Assembly (NCBI GenBank): GCA_029641185.1
Contig: JAPWGK010000014.1
Span: 186,001-250,000 of the forward strand
Source of the DNA: Pseudofabraea citricarpa
Taxonomy: Eukaryota > Ascomycota > Leotiomycetes > Helotiales > Dermateaceae
Length of the DNA: 64,000 nt
Direction of reading: 5' to 3'
Below are positions 1 through 11,096 of this stretch, one piece after another. Position 1 is the first letter of the stretch, and every line of letters begins with the position of its first letter. The position numbers were made by a program, and so were the translations under genes. The notes beneath the pieces were generated by a model. The model did not search any database. It saw only the letters and a list, made by a program, of their open reading frames with translations, and was not told where the DNA came from.

Positions 1-1485
1 AACAATGATGGATGGCTACCTCCCGCCCCTCGGATTACTCGTAACCCTCATATCACCGCTCTTTTATCCCCCCCTTTCGTTTCCTCAACCACACCCTCAC
101 GTCACCTACACCGTCTGTCTGTGTCGACTACATCACCTACTGACTGTAGCTACCACTACTTAGCTACCCTACCTAGCTACCTGGCTACCTACCTACCAAC
201 CCCACACGCACCACGCACCACACACCACACACCACACACCACACTCATCACCAACCCAACCCAACTCAAGACCAGCAGGTCCGTCGCTTACAGTACAGGC
301 AAGGGGTTGCGGCTCGTGACTTGGCGAGTAAGCGTGTGGTATGAAGTGGTGTGGTGTGGTGAGCCAGGCCAAGTACAAGTTCAAGTTCAAGTTCAAGTTC
401 ATCGCAAGTTTTTTCAGGACTAGAAAGCCACCGCAGGTACTACTGTAACTATGCTGTACCTCTACGGCGGCTAAGATAAGATCAGTAGCTTGAGGCTTGA
501 GGATCGAGGCTTGAGGCTTGAAGCTACTCGTAGGCTTGCAGGCCCCGCCCCGGCTATACTGTACTGTACTGTACAGTAGGACTAAGCTTGGTTTTCTTTT
601 TCTTTCTTCTTTCTCCCACTTTTGTCGGTCGGTCGGTCAGTCGGTCGAGATGTGATAGCACACTACAGAATCTTCAAAGAGAGACAGAACTGTTTTTGGT
701 TTTCTGAAGTGGAAGTGGTTGCCTGCTGACAAGAATATGGAGGGGTTGGTGGAGTGGAGTGGAGTGGAGTGGAGGGGTAAGGTAAGTCAAAAAAGATCCT
801 GTACCAAGAATCACATCACATGAGCCACGGGGAATTCTCATCCAGCTCAGCTCGCCCTCGTCGTCTCGTCGTCTCGTCGTCAGCCGTTCCGTTCGGGGTC
901 ATGCACGTCGTTCCGCCACCAGCTGGGATCTCGACATGCAACCAAGAGAGGATGCCAAAGGTTGGCTCGACTTGGTTGGCTGGTCCCCCTGTTGGCTGCC
1001 ATCCATCCACCCTTCCGCCCATTCACACAAAGCAGCACATGGTCCACCACATGCACTGGATGGATGGATGGATGGATGAGTGAATGAATGAGTGAATAGC
1101 ACCGGAGCGGAGCCCCACCGTGTACAGCTCTCCCTCTCTATCTGTACTGTACGAAGTAGGTAGCAACAGCCTTACGCATGACATAATGCAGTCATCTTGA
1201 TCATTTTTGGCGTCGTTTAAGCAAGCAAGCAAGCAAGCAAACTTGTACTTGGAGACCTCTGCTTCAGCTTCTTTCCCTTCTCTCTTCTCTCTTCTCTTCT
1301 TCTTCTCTCCTCTTCACTTTCCTACCCCAAACTCCCTCTCGCTCTTACGCAACTGCGTACACACCTCTCTCTCTCTCAATCGCATCCATCGCATCCATAG
1401 CAACACACGACAACAAATCAACAAATCAACAACACCCCCCAAGCCAGCTCGACCAAGAAGACCACAAAAGAGAAAAGATGCGAAA
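1..1485. other. Intergenic DNA with short tandem repeats
   Basis: No convincing gene. Open frames here are low complexity and overlap on both strands. The stretch holds several simple repeats: CACAC-rich DNA near 210-243, a CAAGTT array at about 375-400, GGAGT units at about 751-774, TGGA/TGAA units at about 1057-1098 and GCAA units at 1221-1240. A pyrimidine-rich run at about 1260-1380 precedes the next gene and probably belongs to its promoter or 5' leader. Confidence 0.6.
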
Positions 1486-3508
1486 ATGAGCAGCCCACCA
1501 ACCACGGCGCAGACGAGCGCGAAGCTCAGCTCCAACATCCTGCACCTGTGCTCGTCGCTGCGCAGCCGGTCGCTGATGCGCCAGTCGCTGGAGGACTTCG
1601 GCTTCTGCATCTCGGACCTGTCCTCGCTGTTCTCCATCTGCCAGCGCTCGCTGCTGTCGTACTCGACGTCGTCCGACGTCCTCACCTACCTCGAGAGTCA
1701 CGAGATCTCGGACCGCATCGAGGAGGAGATCTGGATCCTCAACCGCCGCATCAAGCTCGTCCGCCCCAAGGTCAAGAGCCTCCGCGGCGTCCGCCTCGAG
1801 TGGATGGCTCGCATCAGGTGGAGCGGCTTCCGCCTCGAGGTCGAGTCCCTGAAGTGTGATATGGAGGGTGTCAAGAGTCTTTTGATCTTGGTGCTGTTGG
1901 TCATGAATCTGGAGGAGGAGATAAGTGAGGGGAGGGAGATTGAGATGTGAGTGTTTTTATTTTATTTTATTGTTTTATTTTTGGTTTTGATCCTTCTTCT
2001 TTTTCTTTTCGGTGGTAATTGCTATATTTTCCTACTTGGTTCTTGGTTGTTTAATTGTTTAGCTATTTTACTGTGCTTGATATCAAATACTCAGTCTTCC
2101 AACTTGCAAGAAGAAGGGCGGCAGATCTATAAACTCAGTGACTGACATTCCCACCCTCCGAAACAGAAAAGAGACAAAAGACCAGCTGAAATCGACCACC
2201 CGTACCTTGCTCCACACGCAGAACCGCAGCGTCGCCTCGCCAGACTTCCACGCCACAGGACGGGACCGCATCTTTGCTCTGCAAGACACCATCTTGCAGC
2301 TGAGCGAGCACATGGCCAAGCACGGCACCATCCCCGCGCCGCCAACATCGTCTTCAACACACTCGACAGTGCCACCAGGGAAGAGGAAGAAGAAGACGTC
2401 TTCGAAGAAGAGCAGTGAGAGGCTGAAGAAGAGGAGGAGGCAGGAGGCCGAAGCTGGGAGGGAACCAGCCGTCGGTGTCACGTTTCGCCCCCAGAGACAA
2501 CCGCCTTCGATTGTGGATTTTCCTCTTGCGGAACCCCATTCGCATGCTCATCCACCTCCTCCTCCACCGCCTCAGGTCCATCAGGGCATGCCGTATCCTT
2601 CCTCTTCTTCCGTGGCAGCAGCGGCTGTCCAGATGCCCGAGATGCCACCCGTTCGTTCTTCCTCAGTAGTCCAACATCCGCCATCTCGCCCGTCGTCTAC
2701 AGTGCAACAGCAAGCTCCATCTCGTCCCTCTTCGACGGTCCAACATCCACCATCTCGTCCGTCTTCTACAGTCCAATTCCAGCCTCCACCATCTCGCCCC
2801 TCATCAACCGTCCATTTCCAACCTCCCCCTTCCCGTCCCTCATCCACAATCCCACCACAAGCACCACCACCATCCCGCCCCTCCTCAGCCGTACCACCCA
2901 TAATAGTCGTCCACGACGCCGACACATCGATCCCACCACAGATAATCAGTCCCCGAAGCTCCAACCACTCTCGCTACGCAGCCTACGTAAGCGACGAGCC
3001 CGACGCCCCATCCTCTTCCGCACCACCTCCTCCTCCACCACCAACACAACCCAGATCCCCATCCCCATCTCCAGCCCCCGCCCAGATCCGCGAAGGATGG
3101 ATCAACGGCCAGCGCGCGCGCGCACTGCTGATGGAAGATCTCGAAGACGGAAACTTCATCACCGAGAGCTACGCGCGCACGCTGCCGGGCGTCGCCATCG
3201 CCATCTATAAGCCGCAGGCGCACGCGCAACCGCAACCGCACCAGAAAGGAGCGCCGCCGCCGCCCCCACCGCCCTTCAAGACGATCCAGCTCGATGGCAC
3301 GGCGTACGAGAGCTTCGGCAGCGTGTCGTTCCGCTGGACCGAGGACGAGCACCGTGGGAACTCGTTTACCGTGCATTGCGACGTGATCCGGCAGGCGAGG
3401 GGCGAGAGGGAGAGGGCGAGGGACGGCGAGGGGAGTGGGAGTGTCGTCCGGCCAGATCTCATCTTTGGTCGGCCGTTCGTGAGGAAGAGGGGTCGGTATA
3501 TAGCATAG
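1486..3508 (+). CDS. Proline-rich hypothetical protein with C-terminal retropepsin-like region
   Basis: Two exons, 1486-1946 and 2095-3508, joined by a phase-2 intron with a GTGAGT donor and TACTCAG acceptor; the join keeps frame and gives about 624 residues. Exon 1 (about 153 residues) is helical and rich in Ser, Leu and charged residues; it resembles the helical N-terminal domains of many fungal hypothetical proteins, but I cannot name the family. Residues about 250-270 are a Lys/Arg-rich stretch that could be a nuclear signal. Residues about 345-420 carry six copies of a PSRPSS[TA][VI] motif in Pro-rich linkers. From about residue 487 the pattern (insert, x-x-D-G-N-F-I, later D-L-I-F-G-R-P-F) looks like the aspartyl-protease-like fold seen in retroelement-derived fungal proteins, but the D-T-G triad is not intact (D-L-E). 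Function unknown. The intron and start (first ATG in frame after the pyrimidine leader) are inferred. Confidence 0.6.
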
Positions 3509-4234
3509 CGGAGCGGAGCGTATCGTAGCGCCACGTAGTCTTGGTCCCTCCTCTTCCTTTGTTTCTTTTTTTCTTCTTTTCTTTTCAAACTTTCCTTTTT
3601 TGGACTCTGGCATTGGCCTTGCTTTGATGTTCTCCTTCTTAAGGGCGTAGGCGTAAGCGTAGCAGCAGCAGGAGCAACAGGAGTAGGAGTAGGGGTAGCA
3701 ACAGGCGTGGGAACAGGAGTACCGGCAGAGGTCATATCATGCCTTGGATATATAATAATACATTGTGCTGGAACAGGCACAGGCACAGGCACGGGCACGG
3801 TACGGCGAGTAGTAATATCGGGTGTATGATTAGATCCGGAGTTTAAGGTTAGGATTAGGCATTTCGAAACTGGGGACTGAGGACTGGGGACTGGGTGTCA
3901 GGGACTAGCTAGGAGTTAAGGATTGGGAATTAAGAACTGGGAATCAGGGATTTTGGGCGAGGGGAGGTAATTGAAGTAGGAACCAGAATCAGAATCAGAA
4001 CCAGAATCAGAATAGCAAAGGGTACAAAGTAGAGCCCAGCAGTGCAGGCAGTGCAGGCAGTGCAGTGCAGTGCGGAAGGAGAGAAGACGAACGAACGAAC
4101 GAACGAATGATTCAACGCACAGGAGATGCACAGGAGATGCAATACGTCATAAATCAGAGGAACCCTCTCCCTTTTTCTTCTTTTTTTTTATTATTCGTTT
4201 TCTATTTCTTCTTTTTTTCCCACTTCGTTTCTAT
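3509..4234. other. Intergenic DNA with degenerate tandem repeats
   Basis: Lies between the 3' ends of two convergent genes. It contains degenerate units of AGGAGTAGGGGTAGCAACAGG type at about 3645-3725, a CAGGCA array at 3773-3799, GGGGACTG-like and CAGAATCAGAAC units at about 3870-4015, GCAGTGCA units at 4040-4070 and GAAC units at 4088-4107. No gene recognised. Confidence 0.6.
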
Positions 4235-7200
4235 CTACACAGACGCCTCTCTACAGACCGGACACCCGTCCGCGATCTGGTCGCGCAGGAGCCTCGCATG
4301 CGTGACCTTGGCCCCGATGCTGTGCGTCTGCGCAAACTCGCCATGCTCGTCTCGTTCGACGTCGACGTCGACATCCGGCGGCGGCGTCGAGGGTCTCGAG
4401 CTCGCGTAGCTCAGGAGGTGCGCGAGGTGGAAGACGTGGCCGCACGCGAAGCCCACCAGGGTGCCGGGCTCGTGCTCGGCGAAGGCCTCATGGCAAGCGA
4501 CGCAGTGGCCCGGGACGGGGGATTTGTGTTGAGAGAATCGGCGGGCCGTCTCTTGGGTCGGGGCGCCGTTGGCGTTGGTGGGCACGTCCGAGGCCGCGAC
4601 GTCGACGTGGTCCGTCTCCTTGTGGATGACGTCGAACTTGACGCCCTTCCGCTGCCCGGACCGGAGCGTGTTCTGGGCCAGGGCTACCTCGCCGCGGAGC
4701 ACGCGTGCCACGCCCGAGCTGATGCTGTGCTGGATCTCGTACTCTTTGATCATGCGGCTGAGCCCCTCTCGGAGTCCTTCGATTTCTAGCCCTTCGGGGA
4801 TTCGTCGGACGAGCGTGATGGGGTTGATGGCGGTGCCGACTTCTTCCAGGAGACCTCTGATGAATCGGGGTTTGTCCATGGAATACTTGAGGAGATCTTC
4901 CCAGAGATCAACATCGTCCTGCTGCTTGGCAAACGAGATGGCTTGGGAGACATCGGCGAGCTTGTCGATGATCAGATACAATGCACGTTTGGTTTGGCCG
5001 GTTTTTGAGTATAGATAAACCAACTCTGGCACGTAATCTCGATCCTCGCATTCTTGAGTTGCCTAAGAAGGTTAGCAGCGTTGATCAAAGGGAAGAAATA
5101 TGAGTACCTTTTCAAATGTATACGAGGTTGAAGACTTCAAGAATTCCATGAGCAAATCCCGATCATATGTGGCAAACAAGTGAACAGCAAGGTCGGCAAG
5201 ATCATCGACAAATGATCTGCTCTCGACCACAAGTCTCTCTCGATTCTCGCCAGCATGTTCTTCAATGCCGTCTCCTCTCCACAAAGCGGATACGTAGAAG
5301 AAGAGATACAAAGGAAGCTCCTTCTTCTGCAGTTGGCTGACAACCACATCTGGCCTAACTAGACCGTGCTGGGCTTCATTCACGAGAAGTGTGATGGCTT
5401 CTGACGTAGCTTCTCGGAGTTCCTCCACAGGCGCAGTCTTTGCTTGCTCCTTTGAAACTCGTAGCAGAATTAGACTTGGGATATCATCTGCTACCGCATC
5501 CACAAGATGATATTGCTTTATCAATCCCATAGCAGTATCTGCATCTTGTAGTTGGATGTAGCATTTCAAAGCTTCTCGTGGACGTCCATCGGCGACATGA
5601 AGTCTACCAAGACTTTCCATGACGATCCGCCAATCTCTTCCTCTCTCACCATCTTCGATACTGTCCTCGCGGACATCACGATATTTTAACTGGTTCTCCA
5701 ATGCTGTCGTTACATTCTTGATCTCAAAGAGATCCGGTGACCATTGGTCTAATAAGACTCTCACTCTCGGACGGTCATGGGCGATATAATAGCCTAACAC
5801 CACCTCATAAATGATTGATGGTAGTGGTGGGCGCATCTGAGTTGTTGGAATATGATTCGTAATCTCATCGAATTTAGTCGCATCTGCAAACGTGCACACC
5901 CAATGTTCCCAGCGTGTCGAGGTTCCAAGAACCTTACCGCATACCTGACCAGCACCTATCCAGTCACCCTTCTCAATTAATTGTTGTATCCAGAGTTCAC
6001 CGATTCGGCGTTTCTCTTTCTCGACGGATGAATTGATCAGGCGACTAGCAGACTCGACGACTGAAGACCCATCATCTTCAAAATCATCGCTATCCGCTCT
6101 CTTTGGTTCAGGTACCCCTGGACCAATTTCTGCAAGCTTCTCCGGTGACGAAGAGATGATCTCTGGGTGGTTGTCCAGTAATTCCCAAGCATCTTTAAGC
6201 TGCGAATTCTCCAATAACCATGAAAGGTGATCAGCAAGGTCTCTCTTCGTTGCCAATATACAGTCATATGGGCTGTGAATGAATATTTTCATTCCAGGGC
6301 TTGCAATGTTTGGATGCGCAGGGTCATTCTGGGCTCCTCGCTTCGTTTTTGAAGTACCCGACACACTTGGAACTTTGGTGGCAGAATCAGCATCGCTTTT
6401 GCTTCCGTTGCTACGAACACTTTGGCTGGAGCTCAAGAGTGAAGTTGCATTGATCGTTGCATTCCACATCCCACTCCCCATTCCAGTTAGGGTCTCCAGT
6501 GTTCCTCGTGAAGATTGGAGACTAGGAATTTCCCGAGGCGCAGGCAGGATTCCGAGGTGGTAGTCAGCGGCTGATAATCGCTCGAAGCGACTGACGGTCA
6601 AACTATCAGTGTCTACTTCTTCTGAAGTCCCCAGGTCGATCAGGCGAAGTTCTGGTGATAGAGCATTATGACGTCTGCGTACTCCTCCGGACGGCTCACT
6701 ACTAGTTGATGCAGTTGATCCTTTTGACTTGTGAGCTTTTTTGACAGGTGATTTTTGAGTCCCTTCCTCTTCTTCATCTGGTGTAATGTATGCAAGAACA
6801 AGAAGCAAAGTTGGGGTATATAACGACAATCCAGAAATAATGCAATCCATCCGTAATCTATTCGGTCAGCTAGGATCAGAACTACGTCAATTCAACTCAC
6901 ATTTTAATAATTTCAGCCCGTCCCACACTCCGTTCTCCTACATGCTTTCCAACTCCAGTGCTTCCAGGGTGCACATTTATGATCCAGATAGTGCCTCCCC
7001 ATCCTATGAGGAGCTTCTCTATGCGGTCACTAGTTTTGGAAATCTGCTGCTTGAGTTTTGCTGTCACCGGTGATGATGACGCATCTTCACGAGTCTTGTC
7101 ATCGTCGTCTTCCTCGACACTTTTCTCATCTATCCATTCTATGCGGGCTTTCCAAACGCTTGCCATGTCCTCCCAATCTTCTTCTTGTGGACGATCAATA

Positions 7201-8267
7201 TGTCCTACCCGCTTCCAGGCTGAATCAGCATCTGCACTGTCAAGGCTCAAGTGAGACCTCATAATCTTGACGCCGTGTTCATTCGCCCATGCCACGTATT
7301 TTCCAGACAATGACCATTTAATAGTACTGATGGTTCCCTCGCCTGAATGTAAAACTGTATCCTTGCCATTATTCCCTGCCAACCCAATGCTTCCCAGCCA
7401 TCCTGCTGCCGCTGCTGATGGAGTTCCGACTGTAGTTGACGTAGTGTTTGTACCGGCCCTACCTCCTACAGTAAGAACAAGACTCCCCGCTAAGCCACCC
7501 GATAGATATGATCGGTCATTCTTGTAGTCAGGAGAGAGAGCTACAGCTTGAACTGGTCTCTGAAAATCTCGAAGTTGTACATCTTTCACGTCTATAAGTG
7601 ACGATATGCAGACCTTTCCTTCGATTGAAGAGGTGGCTATGTATATGGCGTTCGAAGGGGTATTTGGAATGACTTTCGCTTTGGGAGTTCGAGGTGAGCT
7701 TGTGGAAGCTTCTGATGTGAATGAGGGGACTCGTTTTGGACCATTCTGGGCCTGAGAAACTACCCTTCCAACGGCTTCTGGAACTGCGCTGGGTAACGGA
7801 GGAGGGAACGGGGATATAGAGATGCTGGTGACGGAGGCTTGATGCGCCTTGTAGCTTCGAATTTGTTGAAATGATGGTAGTGAAATAGCATGCTACAATT
7901 TTCATCAACCACTGCTCCTACTAGAAACCACACTTGGGAGAACTTACAATATTCCCGTTATGAGTACCAATGAACTAGGACGCATCAGTAGAGCTCGCAG
8001 GCGCCTAAGCAGGATTCATACCATCTTGTCGCCAGCAACCAAGAAAGCACTGGTGGCATCTCCATTGCGATAGACTGGCCCCAAGTGACTGGTCATCCGC
8101 GCATACTTTAACTTGGGCTCATCCTCCTCTTCGTCCTCATCCTCCTCCTCAACCTCGCTGTCCGCTTCTTCGTCATCTTCTTCGGCCATGGTGTCATCTT
8201 CGTCGGTAGCCGGCTCTTTGTCTTCTGGCTTTTTGGTGTCGCCTTGGTCCTCTGAGCTCTCAGCCAT
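4235..8267 (-). CDS. VPS41: Vacuolar protein sorting protein 41 (HOPS subunit)
   Basis: Five exons on the minus strand: 8267-8022, 7974-7948, 7892-6901, 6857-5108 and 5062-4235, giving about 1280 residues with all phases consistent. Vps41 is the HOPS tethering-complex subunit that acts in endosome/AP-3 vesicle fusion with the vacuole. The N-terminus is a long Glu/Asp-rich tail (residues about 10-50), followed by a WD40-type propeller beginning with the typical G-T-H-N-G-N-I element, which is supplied by a 27-nt exon. The middle is the clathrin-heavy-chain-like helical repeat region. The C-terminus is a RING-type domain with C-x2-C, a C-G-H-x-F-H core and a final C-P-V-C. Introns are 43-55 nt. 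It is divergent from the DUF155 gene, with only 216 bp between the two starts, so a shared promoter is likely. Identity is secure; exact small-exon borders are read by eye. Confidence 0.93.
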
Positions 8268-8483
8268 GACGGCAACGTATTCTCATGACATTGGGTGGTG
8301 TTGGCAGGGGATCTCGTAGCCTCACCGACGACGTACCTGAAGCTCGGAGCTCAAGCTGCAGCATTACGTAAGCGGAGATATGGTTATGACATGGGTCACC
8401 CCATACTTTTCACGATGATCTTCAAATTGTCAAAATGTGACGTGCTATCAACTTGAAGTCCTTGGATTTCCAAATTTCTCTTT
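8268..8483. promoter_or_regulatory. Bidirectional promoter between VPS41 and the DUF155 gene
   Basis: The two start codons face away from each other across 216 bp, so both promoters must lie here or overlap the genes. I see no clear TATA box. Confidence 0.5.
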
Positions 8484-9767
8484 ATGAATGCCATGCAGAG
8501 CTTCGGGCGACAGGCTCTTACTCCCCCATTCCGGGGAATATTTCATGATGGCGCCTCGCAGCCATTTCGACATCTGCACGCTACAGCCATAAGCCAATCC
8601 CCGCGAAAACGTACTTTCTTCACCTCCAATGCCCTTCTGCAAGAGGCTGTGTCCAACAATGAAGCATCGAAGGTTGCTCTGCCGGCTCAGAAACGCAAGT
8701 CGTTAAGGTTACCTGCGGGGAAGACATCTCTGCGGAGAGTTGCTGTTGAGGCACAGAGGTCGAGGGACAACACGATCCGAAGGACAACGGTGCTCGACAA
8801 AGGGGATGGAAGTAACAGAGTGACAGCAATTTGTGTGGCAGATCAGTTTGACATGGAAGTTGTTTCGCGGATTCTACGCTCCCATGGGTTTCCTATCAAT
8901 CCCGATGGGACCGAATTCGAGACAGATCAGGTCATTCATACAAGAGGGGTCAACAATGGAGATATCTTCGTTTTCCCTTCTGGATCGTTGGTGGCATGGT
9001 CACTCTCTGAGGATGTAGCAATGGACTTGGCGACCAAGACCTTACTTCCGGCAGCCATCAATCCCAATATCGAGCAGATCGAGCTCGAGGATTTCGAGTA
9101 TGAGGAAGATGCGACTCGAGATCATAGTATCATCAAGGGTGATATTATTACGCTTGGTACAAGGAGGGAGCAAGAGGGGGAGAACAGGTAATATCAAAGC
9201 CTTCGTGATTGTAATTCCATGCTGACTTCCCGTAGCTCAAAGGTCGACACAACTCTAGCAAAGATTGCTTTTTCTTCTGGGCTCGCGAGATCTACCAAGT
9301 TAGCAGTTCTGGAGACTATGCTTGGGAAGTATTTCGAGTCGACACGCCAGATTCCCACGCTTATGTCCCGTGGATCCCGATTGCCTTTCAAGCGTCGTTT
9401 CGTTCTGGCCAAGACTGGCGAGCTTTTAGAGCTTCGTGCTCAATTGAATCACTACTCAGAATTGACAGACTCGCTACCAGATATCTTCTGGGATAGTAGA
9501 CATGATCTCGGTCTCGAGGGCTATTACGAGCAAGTTGGACGAGCACTTGATGTTGGTGTACGCATCAAAACGTTGAACGAGAAGATGGATTACGCGCAGG
9601 AAATTGCCAGCATTCTGAGAGAAACCATGAGCCAGAAGCATAGTGCAGATCTGGAGTGGATCATCATTGTGCTCATCACTGTGGAGGTTGGGTTTGAGTT
9701 GAGGAGATTATGGAAGGAGAGATGTGAGCGACTAGAAAAGGAAAAGGAAAAGGACAAACTAGAATAA
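8484..9767 (+). CDS. RMD1/RMND1 (DUF155) family mitochondrial protein
   Basis: Two exons, 8484-9187 and 9236-9767, with a 48-nt phase-2 intron (donor GTAATA, acceptor CCGTAG), giving about 411 residues. The Arg/Ser/His-rich N-terminus (about 50 residues) looks like a mitochondrial presequence. The DUF155 domain follows, ending in the family's typical block: L-P-D-I-F-W-D, then a long helix with L-N-x-K-M-D-Y-A and a C-terminal membrane helix (W-I-I-I-V-L-I-T-V-E-V) and a charged tail of Glu/Lys. Family members include human RMND1 and yeast Mrx10, inner-membrane proteins needed for mitochondrial translation; yeast Rmd1 and Rmd8 are non-mitochondrial paralogues. The presequence favours the Mrx10/RMND1 type. 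An in-frame second ATG lies at codon 4, so the start is slightly uncertain. Confidence 0.88.
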
Positions 9768-10729
9768 AGCATTTCTGGAACTGCATGGATTGGCGTTAGT
9801 GGATACCCAACTCCCTCCTTGTTGAGGATTTATTTTCCTTTGAATGAGATAAGATATATTCTGCGTTTGCAGGCCCTGCATGCCTGGGTTTAATCCCACT
9901 GCGACAGTTATTATTGTTTGAAAAGTGACTGTAAACATGATCCAACAGGCCAGGCTCTGGAATTCTATTTTCCAAAAAAATCCAGATACAACTCTTTGAT
10001 TCCTTCTCCGAGGCCCTTTTTGACAGGTTGCCCACCTTGTCCTAGGAAACAATTATCCTACGATGCAAGGAGTATCCACTTCGCTGTTGAATTAGCTAAT
10101 AATTCCTATGTTCTACCATTGTGCTACTGATGATCTAGATATCATTTTCACTAGAAAATAAGTCTGTCAGTTTCAAATACTTGTTGTTTATTATAGATTC
10201 CAGGATCCGTAGTTAGTAATTATAGAGAACCCTCGCTTAACTTATTTCGTCGGCGGATAATAACTACCTAGGTAGAAAGCAAAGACCTAATAACAGGAAT
10301 GATTAGGCCTGTTTATATCTAGACCTAATAATACTCTGCTTAGATATATAAGCATAGCCTTTGTACCTTCGGTTTCATAAAGTAAGAAGATGACAAGATG
10401 GTGACTTGGCCCTCAGCTCTTCTGCACCTCTGGCCTTAAGGACAGTTAGTATATCGTCATGTTAGGATATCTTAGAAGTAGGGTTAAGAGTCCTTTAAAT
10501 AGGTATTCAGGTGAGGGAGGAATGACAGGTTCCCTACACAGAACTATCTAAGTACTACGAAACCCAAGCCTTGGAATCTTCACTTTGCCACCTTTCTCGC
10601 CTAACTTATTACCTAGTTAATAATAGCTGAACTGCTGTTTATTGCCTATCTTATTTACTTAAATAAATATATCACGACTAAATATTAGCATGAGATTTTG
10701 GCAGGCTTTGCTTCTTATGAAATTGTAGC
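9768..10729. other. AT-rich gene-free flank of the retrotransposon
   Basis: Composition falls from ordinary genic DNA to AT-rich DNA before the LTR. No frame of useful length is open beyond about 10,130 and I recognise no domain. It may be an older RIP-degraded insertion, but no paired terminal repeats were seen. Confidence 0.4.
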
Positions 10730-10734
10730 TATAG
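10730..10734. repeat. Target site duplication, left copy (TATAG)
   Basis: TATAG directly precedes the left LTR and is repeated directly after the right LTR at 17075-17079. A 5-bp duplication is typical of Ty3/gypsy integration. Confidence 0.85.
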
Positions 10735-11081
10735 TGTTATAGTATACAGAATATAGAGTAAATAAGGGATCGATATAACTAATTAATAACAAAAGATCTA
10801 AGTATAAGGAGAGAAGAAGAAAGGAAAGGAAAGAAAGTATAAGAAGCTAGCTATAAGTAGTCCTTCCTATTATACTAGTATTTGCTCTCTAAGTATTCTT
10901 TATTATACGTATTCTTAGGTAAGTAAATATATAGGGTAAGTTATATATAATTTACCTTACTTGGTAAATTTCTAGTTATATAATCTAGGTTAATAAGTTA
11001 TAGTATAAGGTAAGTAAAATATATATAAGAGAAGTAAGTATATAGTACGTGTCTTAAGTAACTTATATAAGAACTATAATA
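10735..11081 (-). repeat. LTR, 3' copy relative to the element
   Basis: 347 bp, same length as the other LTR. In element orientation it begins TA (from TG) and ends CA. It is more strongly mutated than its partner: for example GAACCGTGACA at the end of the right copy is GAACTATAATA here. Differences seen by eye between the two copies are transitions. Confidence 0.9.
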
Positions 11082-11096
11082 TTACCCCCTCTCTAA
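11082..11096 (-). other. Polypurine tract of the chromovirus
   Basis: On the minus strand the sequence reads AGAGAGGGGGTAA directly before the 3' LTR. A purine tract here primes plus-strand DNA synthesis in LTR elements, and it fixes the orientation of this copy. Confidence 0.75.

Noticed and set aside
1207..1485. Upstream extension of the first gene's frame
   Set aside because: The extension is a pyrimidine-rich leader translated as Ser/Phe/Leu without a suitable ATG; the start at 1486 is in a better context.
2885..3613. 242-codon open frame antisense to the proline-rich gene
   Set aside because: Shadow of a GC-rich low-complexity coding region; the sense gene has a consistent spliced model.
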